From: Demequina subtropica | GTDB taxonomy: Bacteria > Actinomycetota > Actinomycetes > Actinomycetales > Demequinaceae | NCBI RefSeq assembly: GCF_000971235.1 | Contig: NZ_BBMB01000011.1 | Location: forward strand, 128,547-192,546 | Length of the DNA: 64,000 nt | Direction of reading: 5' to 3' | In this document: one piece after another, positions 59,238 through 64,000 of the stretch | Layout: every line of letters begins with the position of its first letter | Position numbering within the stretch: the stretch's first letter is position 1 | Made by a program: the position numbers and the translations under genes | The notes under the pieces: model-generated | Told to the model about the DNA's origin: nothing | What the model saw: the letters and a program-made list of their open reading frames with translations, nothing else | Database searches by the model: none

Positions 59238-60365
59238 GTGAGCACTCACGGTCCGCTCTCGGAGGAAGGCCTGGTAAGGCTGCTCAGCCACACCGGGGAG
59301 CGCCTCGATCATCCCGACTTCGGACGCTACGCCTCCGAGCTCGACGCGGCGCGGTTGCGCCGCATGTGGCACGACATGACGGTGGTCCGCGCGTTCGATC
59401 AGGAGGCGACCAGCCTCCAGCGCCAGGGCGAGCTGGGCCTGTGGGTCCAGGCGGTCGGGCAGGAGGCCGCTCAGATCGGCTCGGGGCACGCGCTGCGATC
59501 CTCGGACTTCGTCTTCCCGTCCTACCGCGAGCACGGCGTCGCCCACACCCGCGGGGTGGACCTGCCGGAGATCCTGCGCATCTTCCGTGGGCTCCAGCAC
59601 GGCGCGTGGGATCCGGCGGCGCACGGCTTCCACCTCTACACGCTGGTCATCGGCGCGCACGCGCTCCACGCGACCGGCTACGCCATGGCGATGGCCCGCG
59701 ACGGGCTCGTCGGCACGGGGCAGGAGACCGACGGCGCGGTGGTCTGCTACTTCGGCGACGGTGCGACCAGCCAGGGAGACGTCAACGAGGCGCTCACGTT
59801 CGCGGCCGTGAACGATGCGCCCATCGTCTTCTTCGTCCAGAACAACCAGTTCGCGATCTCCGAGTCGACCACGCGCCAGAGCCGTGTCCCGCTCGCGCAG
59901 CGCGGCGCGGGCTTCGGGGTGCCGTCCGTGCGAGTGGACGGCAACGACGTGATCGCCTCCTACGCCGTGACGCAGTGGGCGCTCCAGCACGCGCGCTCCG
60001 GAGCGGGGCCGGTGCTCATCGAGGCCTTCACCTACCGCATGGGCGCGCACACCACGTCCGACGACCCGACGCGGTACCGCTCCCACGCGGACGAGGCGTA
60101 CTGGGCCGAGCGCGACCCGATCGCGCGGCTCGAGACCTACCTGCGGGGCATCGGCGAGCTCTCCGACGAGGCCGTCGAGGCGGCGCGCGCCGAGGCCAAG
60201 GAGCTGGGCCGGCGCACGCGCGAGACCGTCAAGGCATGGGGGCGCCCCGAGACCGCGACGATGTTCGACCACGTTTACGCCGAGCCGCACGCCACCGTGG
60301 CCGCCGAGCGCGCATGGTTCTCGCGCTACGAGAGGTCCTTCGCCGATCAGGGGGCGCACGCATGA
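59238..60365 (+). CDS. 2-oxoacid dehydrogenase E1 alpha subunit
   Basis: The 375-residue protein has the E1-alpha TPP motif GDGATSQGDVNEALTFAAVNDAPIVFFVQNNQFA and the phosphorylation-loop-like YRMGAHTTSDDPTRYR. It uses thiamine diphosphate to decarboxylate a 2-oxoacid. The sequence fits the branched-chain/pyruvate heterotetrameric class; substrate identity cannot be fixed. GTG 59238 follows GGAAGGAGG. The stop overlaps the next start (ATGA). Confidence 0.88.
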   Translation: MSTHGPLSEEGLVRLLSHTGERLDHPDFGRYASELDAARLRRMWHDMTVVRAFDQEATSLQRQGELGLWVQAVGQEAAQIGSGHALRSSDFVFPSYREHGVAHTRGVDLPEILRIFRGLQHGAWDPAAHGFHLYTLVIGAHALHATGYAMAMARDGLVGTGQETDGAVVCYFGDGATSQGDVNEALTFAAVNDAPIVFFVQNNQFAISESTTRQSRVPLAQRGAGFGVPSVRVDGNDVIASYAVTQWALQHARSGAGPVLIEAFTYRMGAHTTSDDPTRYRSHADEAYWAERDPIARLETYLRGIGELSDEAVEAARAEAKELGRRTRETVKAWGRPETATMFDHVYAEPHATVAAERAWFSRYERSFADQGAHA

Positions 60366-61375
60366 CCACGATGACGATGGCGGGCGCGATCAACCGCGGC
60401 CTGCGCGCCGCGATGGAGCGCGACCCCAAGGTGCTGCTCATGGGCGAGGACATCGGCCAGCTGGGCGGCGTGTTCCGCGTGACCGACGGCCTGTGGAAGG
60501 ACTTCGGCGGCGACCGCGTCATGGACACCCCGCTCGCGGAGTCCGGGATCGTGGGCACGGCGATCGGCATGGCCATGCGCGGCTACCGTCCCGTGGTCGA
60601 GATCCAGTTCGACGGCTTCATCTTCCCGGCCTACAACCAGATCACCACGCAGCTCGCGAAGATGCACTACCGCTCGCAGGGCATGATCACGCTGCCGGTG
60701 GTCATCCGCGTGCCGTTCGCGGGCGGGATCGGCGCGGTCGAGCACCACTCGGAGAGCCCCGAGGCGCTGTTCGCGCACACCGCCGGGCTGCGCGTCGTCT
60801 CCCCGGCGACGCCGCAGGACGCGTTCGACATGATCCAGCAGGCGATCGCCTCGCCCGACCCGGTCCTGTTCCTCGAGCCCAAGGCCCGCTACTGGGACAA
60901 GGGCGAGGTGGACGAGTCCCGCGTCGCCGCGCAGCTCGAGGGCGAGCACGCGGCCTCCGCCGCGACCGCCGAGATGTCGCGCGGCCGCGTCGCGCGCGAG
61001 GGCTCGGACGTCACGCTCGTGGCGTACGGCCCGACGATGCGCCTGGCCCTGCAGGCGGCCGAGGTCGCCGGCGCGGACGGGACCAGCGTCGAGGTGATCG
61101 ACCTGCGCTCGGTGTCCCCGCTCGACTCCGACACCGTCCTGCGGTCCGCCAAGCGCACCGGGCGCGTGGTCATCGTCCACGAGGCGCCCACCGCCTTCGG
61201 CCCCGGCGCCGAGCTCTCCGCGCGTGTGACCGAGCAGGCCTTCTTCCACCTGCATGCGCCGGTGCTCCGCGTGGGAGGCTTCCACGCGCCCTACCCTGGG
61301 TCGAAGCTCGAGCACGACTACCTGCCCAGCCTGGACCGCGTGCTCGACGCCGTCGACCGCGTGATGACGCACTGA
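60362..61375 (+). CDS. 2-oxoacid dehydrogenase E1 beta subunit
   Basis: The 337-residue protein has the transketolase pyrimidine and C-terminal domains: LLMGEDIGQLGGVFRVTDGL, DTPLAESGIVGTAIGMAMRGYRPVVEIQFDGFIFPAYNQI, VVIRVPFAGGIGAVEHHSESPEALFAHTAGLRVVSPATPQDA. It pairs with E1 alpha to form the active site. Sequence and gene order (E1 alpha, E1 beta, E2) are those of branched-chain 2-oxoacid dehydrogenase operons in actinobacteria. The ATG overlaps the E1 alpha stop. Confidence 0.9.
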   Translation: MTTMTMAGAINRGLRAAMERDPKVLLMGEDIGQLGGVFRVTDGLWKDFGGDRVMDTPLAESGIVGTAIGMAMRGYRPVVEIQFDGFIFPAYNQITTQLAKMHYRSQGMITLPVVIRVPFAGGIGAVEHHSESPEALFAHTAGLRVVSPATPQDAFDMIQQAIASPDPVLFLEPKARYWDKGEVDESRVAAQLEGEHAASAATAEMSRGRVAREGSDVTLVAYGPTMRLALQAAEVAGADGTSVEVIDLRSVSPLDSDTVLRSAKRTGRVVIVHEAPTAFGPGAELSARVTEQAFFHLHAPVLRVGGFHAPYPGSKLEHDYLPSLDRVLDAVDRVMTH

Positions 61376-61385
61376 GAGGGCCCGC

Positions 61386-62780
61386 ATGCCTACCTTCGAG
61401 ACCTTCCACATGCCCGACGCGGGCGAGGGCCTGACCGAGGCCGACGTGGTCACGTGGCGCGTCGCCGTGGGCGACACCGTCGAGGTGAACCAGCCGCTCG
61501 TCGAGATCGAGACCGCGAAGTCGCTCGTCGAGCTTCCATGCCCCGTGGACGGCGTGGTGACCGAGCTGCTGGTCGCCGAGGGCGACACGGTGGATGTCGG
61601 CGCTCCCATCGCGCGCTTCGACGTGGATCCCGGGGGTGAGCCGGAGGTCAGCGTCCCGGGAGAGGTGTCCGGAGCGGATTCGGGAGTGCTGAGCGTCCCC
61701 ACCCCGGAGGCGGAGGCGGAGGCGGCGGCGCCCGCCGCATCGTCCCCCGCTCCGGTGGAGGAGGCCTCCGGCGCGGTGCTGGTCGGCTATGGCGTCTCGG
61801 CCGGGTCCGCGCGGCGACGTCCCCGCAAGGAGGGCGCGCTCGAGCCCGTCGGCGGCGCGGGCGAGGTGTCGGACTACCCGGTCCTCGCGAAGCCGCCCGT
61901 GCGGAGGCTCGCCCGCGAGCTGGGAGTCGAGATCACCACGGTGACGCCGTCCGGACCGGGAGGCCTGGTGACGCGCGAGGACGTCGAGCAGGCGGCCAAG
62001 GCGAAGTCGGCGCGCTCGCTCGCGACCTACGCGGGCGACGAGCAGCCGTGGCTCGAGTCGGGCTACACGGCGGACGGCGGCCGCTCGACCCGCGTGCCCG
62101 TGAAGAGCGTGCGCAAGCGCACCGCCGAGGCGATGGTGAAGTCCGCCTTCACCGCGCCGCACGTCACGGTGTTCCACACCGCCGACGTCACGGCGACGAT
62201 GGACCTGGTCAAGCGCCTCAAGGTGGACCGCGACTTCTCCGACGTGCGCGTGACGCCGCTGCTCATCGTCGCGAAGGCGCTGCTGCTCGCGGTGCGACGC
62301 CACCCGGAGATCAACGCGAGCTGGGACGACGAGGCGCGGGAGATCGTCTACAAGCACTACGTCAACCTCGGCATCGCGGCGTCGACCCCGCGCGGGCTCC
62401 TGGTGCCGAACATCAAGGACGCGCACCGGCTGCCGCTGCACGAGCTCGCGCTCGAGCTCGGCGAGCTGACCGCGCTCGCCCGCGAGAACCGCACGCCTCC
62501 CGCCGCGCTCAGCGGCGGCACCATCTCGATCACCAACGTCGGCCCGCTCGGCATCGACACCGGCACGCCCATCCTCAACCCGGGCGAATCGGCGATCCTG
62601 GCCTTCGGCGCGATCCGCGAGCAGCCGTGGGTCCACGAGGGCGAGATCAAGATCCGCTGGGTCACGCAGCTCGCGCTGAGCTTCGACCACCGTCTGGTGG
62701 ACGGCGAGCTCGGCGCGCGCGTGCTGGCCGATGTGGGACGTGTGATGAGCGACCCGGCGCAGGGCCTCGTCTGGGGGTGA
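61386..62780 (+). CDS. 2-oxoacid dehydrogenase E2 (lipoyl acyltransferase)
   Basis: The 464-residue protein has one lipoyl domain (residues 3-80, lipoyl lysine in VEIETAKSLVELP), an Ala/Pro linker, a peripheral-subunit-binding domain (about 155-200: AKPPVRRLARELGVEITTVTPSGPGGLVTREDVEQAA) and the acyltransferase core with SFDHRLVDGE (catalytic His and Asp). It transfers the acyl group to CoA. It lies 10 bp after E1 beta. No E3 gene follows, so lipoamide dehydrogenase comes from elsewhere. Confidence 0.93.
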   Translation: MPTFETFHMPDAGEGLTEADVVTWRVAVGDTVEVNQPLVEIETAKSLVELPCPVDGVVTELLVAEGDTVDVGAPIARFDVDPGGEPEVSVPGEVSGADSGVLSVPTPEAEAEAAAPAASSPAPVEEASGAVLVGYGVSAGSARRRPRKEGALEPVGGAGEVSDYPVLAKPPVRRLARELGVEITTVTPSGPGGLVTREDVEQAAKAKSARSLATYAGDEQPWLESGYTADGGRSTRVPVKSVRKRTAEAMVKSAFTAPHVTVFHTADVTATMDLVKRLKVDRDFSDVRVTPLLIVAKALLLAVRRHPEINASWDDEAREIVYKHYVNLGIAASTPRGLLVPNIKDAHRLPLHELALELGELTALARENRTPPAALSGGTISITNVGPLGIDTGTPILNPGESAILAFGAIREQPWVHEGEIKIRWVTQLALSFDHRLVDGELGARVLADVGRVMSDPAQGLVWG

Positions 62781-62817
62781 CCCCTCACCCCCGCCGACGC
62801 TGCGCACGGATCTCGGG

Positions 62818-62868
62818 GCGACACGCCGCCGTTCCGGGCGCGCGGCGCGCGTTCCCCCGGCGTGTCGC
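62818..62868. repeat. intergenic inverted repeat between convergent genes
   Basis: Arms GCGACACGCCG (62818-62828) and CGGCGTGTCGC (62858-62868) are complementary over 11 bp around a GC-rich spacer that holds GCGCGCGGCGCGC. It lies between the E2 gene and the minus-strand AlkZ-like gene, so it may terminate both. The 10-mer CGACACGCCG recurs in other gaps. Confidence 0.7.
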
Positions 62869-62870
62869 GC

Positions 62871-64000
62871 TCAACTCCGTGCGCGCTGTCGGGGTGGGGT
62901 GGCCCAGGTGACGGTGACCGGGAGTCCCACGAACGCACCGAACGGCGAGAGCGCCCGCTCGCACCGCTGTCGGTCCCGACGGGACAGGCCGACGATGTCG
63001 TGCGCCTCGACTTCGACGGAGTGCGCCCTCAGGGTGCGCCTCCACGTGCCGACGACGCGGCCGTCGAGCACGAAGGTCGAGCGGAAGACGCCGTTGCCTC
63101 CCGGCACCACGGACGGCTCATGCGCCTTGTCGAGCTGCGCGCTGCGATCGGCGTAGCCCAGCACTAGCTCGTCGAAGCCCGGCAGCGCGAGGTCCTCGAG
63201 GTCGACCGCCGGTTCCTCGAGCGCGGCGGGCGCCACGAGCATCGGCCCCGCCTCAGTCTCGACCGCCTCCACCGAGGCCTCCGCCCCCGCGATCCCCGCG
63301 CGGCAGTCGCGCAGCGGCAGGCCCGTCCAGCGCGCGAAGTCCCTCTCGGTGACCGGCCCGTGCGAGCGCACGAAGCGCGTGGCCAGGGTCGCCAGGCCCT
63401 CGTCGCGCGAGGGGTGCGCGGGATCGGGGGCCCATTCGTCGAGGCGCGCGAAGAGCTGCTCCTTGCCCTCCTCTCCCGCGAGGCACACCGCTCCGGACTG
63501 CGCCGCGTCGACGATCACGTGGTAGCCGCGCTGCCCCGCGGGCGAGACCCCTGCCTCGTCGAGCGCCGCGAGGCAGGCGGCGCGCGTGAGCCGCGTCCCG
63601 GTGAGCGCCTCCCGCAGCGCCTCTGTCCCGCGCGCGACGTCGGCGTCGGTGAGTCCGAGCGCGGCACGGCGTGAGGCGGCCGCTGCACGCGGTCGGCGGC
63701 TCATGAGCGCGGTCATCCACGCGGCGTCGCGGGACGGCACCAGGTGGATCGTGCCGCGCATGGGCCAGGTGCGCAGCACGTAGCCCCGGTCGATCGCGGC
63801 CACGACCTCGGCCTGCGGCGTGCCGGGAAGGCGTACGCCGAGCGACCAGCGGGCCGAGGCGACGTCCTGCGCCTGCATCGCCCCCAGGTGCTCGACCACG
63901 CACGCCACCGCGCTCGCGCCGCCGTCGAGGACCAGCCCGCGCGCGCCGGTGAGCAGCAACGCGCGGAGGCGCAGCGCTCGGACTTGTGCGAGCGTGAGAA
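62871..64000 (-). CDS. AlkZ-like winged-helix DNA-binding protein, 5' end beyond the window
   Basis: The visible 376 codons run off the right edge with no stop; codons upstream of 63959 read LTLAQVRALRLRALLLTG, as in the N-terminus of this family, so the real start lies outside. Motifs include MQAQDVASARWSLGVR (the QxQ/QxD catalytic region of YcaQ/AlkZ-type glycosylases), RTWPMRGTIHLVPS and GYADRSAQLDK. Such proteins remove alkylated or cross-linked bases. Glycosylase activity is inferred from family motifs, and the subgroup (AlkZ versus AlkX) is not settled. It is convergent with the E2 gene. Confidence 0.82.
   Translation of the reverse strand, partial: LTLAQVRALRLRALLLTGARGLVLDGGASAVACVVEHLGAMQAQDVASARWSLGVRLPGTPQAEVVAAIDRGYVLRTWPMRGTIHLVPSRDAAWMTALMSRRPRAAAASRRAALGLTDADVARGTEALREALTGTRLTRAACLAALDEAGVSPAGQRGYHVIVDAAQSGAVCLAGEEGKEQLFARLDEWAPDPAHPSRDEGLATLATRFVRSHGPVTERDFARWTGLPLRDCRAGIAGAEASVEAVETEAGPMLVAPAALEEPAVDLEDLALPGFDELVLGYADRSAQLDKAHEPSVVPGGNGVFRSTFVLDGRVVGTWRRTLRAHSVEVEAHDIVGLSRRDRQRCERALSPFGAFVGLPVTVTWATPPRQRARS

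Overview
This window is GC-rich chromosomal DNA from an actinobacterium, most likely a member of the Micrococcales. The support is the very high GC, the gene order PBP-tail / rpsF-ssb-rpsR-rplI-dnaB, many GTG starts, Pro/Thr-rich lipoproteins and a FemX plus ATP-grasp pair. I cannot name the genus from sequence alone. No RNA genes, insertion sequences, prophage or CRISPR arrays were seen.

Region 1-6.4 kb is housekeeping: the end of a Pro/Thr/Lys-rich secreted protein (probably a penicillin-binding protein), a FemX-type transferase and an ATP-grasp ligase (likely cell-wall cross-bridge synthesis), then rpsF-ssb-rpsR-rplI with a strong terminator. A 0.68-kb gap containing six same-strand DnaA-box-like sites precedes dnaB.

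Region 6.4-13.7 kb holds small physiology genes: a thioredoxin-like lipoprotein, an aldose epimerase, a CcdA-type membrane protein, an AztD-like His-rich lipoprotein behind a Zur-like box, an ArsR/SRPBCC divergent pair and a SulP transporter. Region 13.8-21.1 kb is a tightly coupled branched-chain-type ABC importer (SBP, LivG, F, H, M), a benzaldehyde-dehydrogenase-like enzyme and an AraC regulator, suggesting uptake and oxidation of an aromatic or similar substrate. Region 21.1-30.9 kb holds unrelated genes, including an AGE-family isomerase, a flippase-like protein with a pseudokinase-like segment, a CPBP protease, a MOSC protein, purB and a WXG-like/hydrolase pair.

Region 31-59 kb is the most interesting part. 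It combines (i) a Wzm/Wzt-type polysaccharide exporter, (ii) nonulosonic (sialic-type) acid genes: a NeuB-like synthase lacking a SAF domain and a cytidylyltransferase-HAD fusion, (iii) at least three proteins with features of bacterial sialyl- or polysialyltransferases, (iv) four further glycosyltransferase genes, one apparently bifunctional, (v) an LGFP-repeat cell-wall protein with a secreted lipoprotein, and (vi) three sulfotransferase-like proteins beside a complete PAPS-making and PAP-clearing operon (cysQ-cysD-cysN-tauE-cysC-sulfotransferase), with no reductive cysH or sulfite reductase in the window. Together they suggest production and export of a nonulosonate-containing, sulfated surface glycan. 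That combination is an inference from gene content, not a demonstrated product.

Region 59-64 kb carries a 2-oxoacid dehydrogenase operon (E1 alpha, E1 beta, E2; no E3) behind a double palindromic operator, and the truncated start of an AlkZ-like winged-helix protein. A recurring regulatory theme is a TANNNT hexamer exactly 6 nt before the start codon, which suggests many leaderless transcripts.
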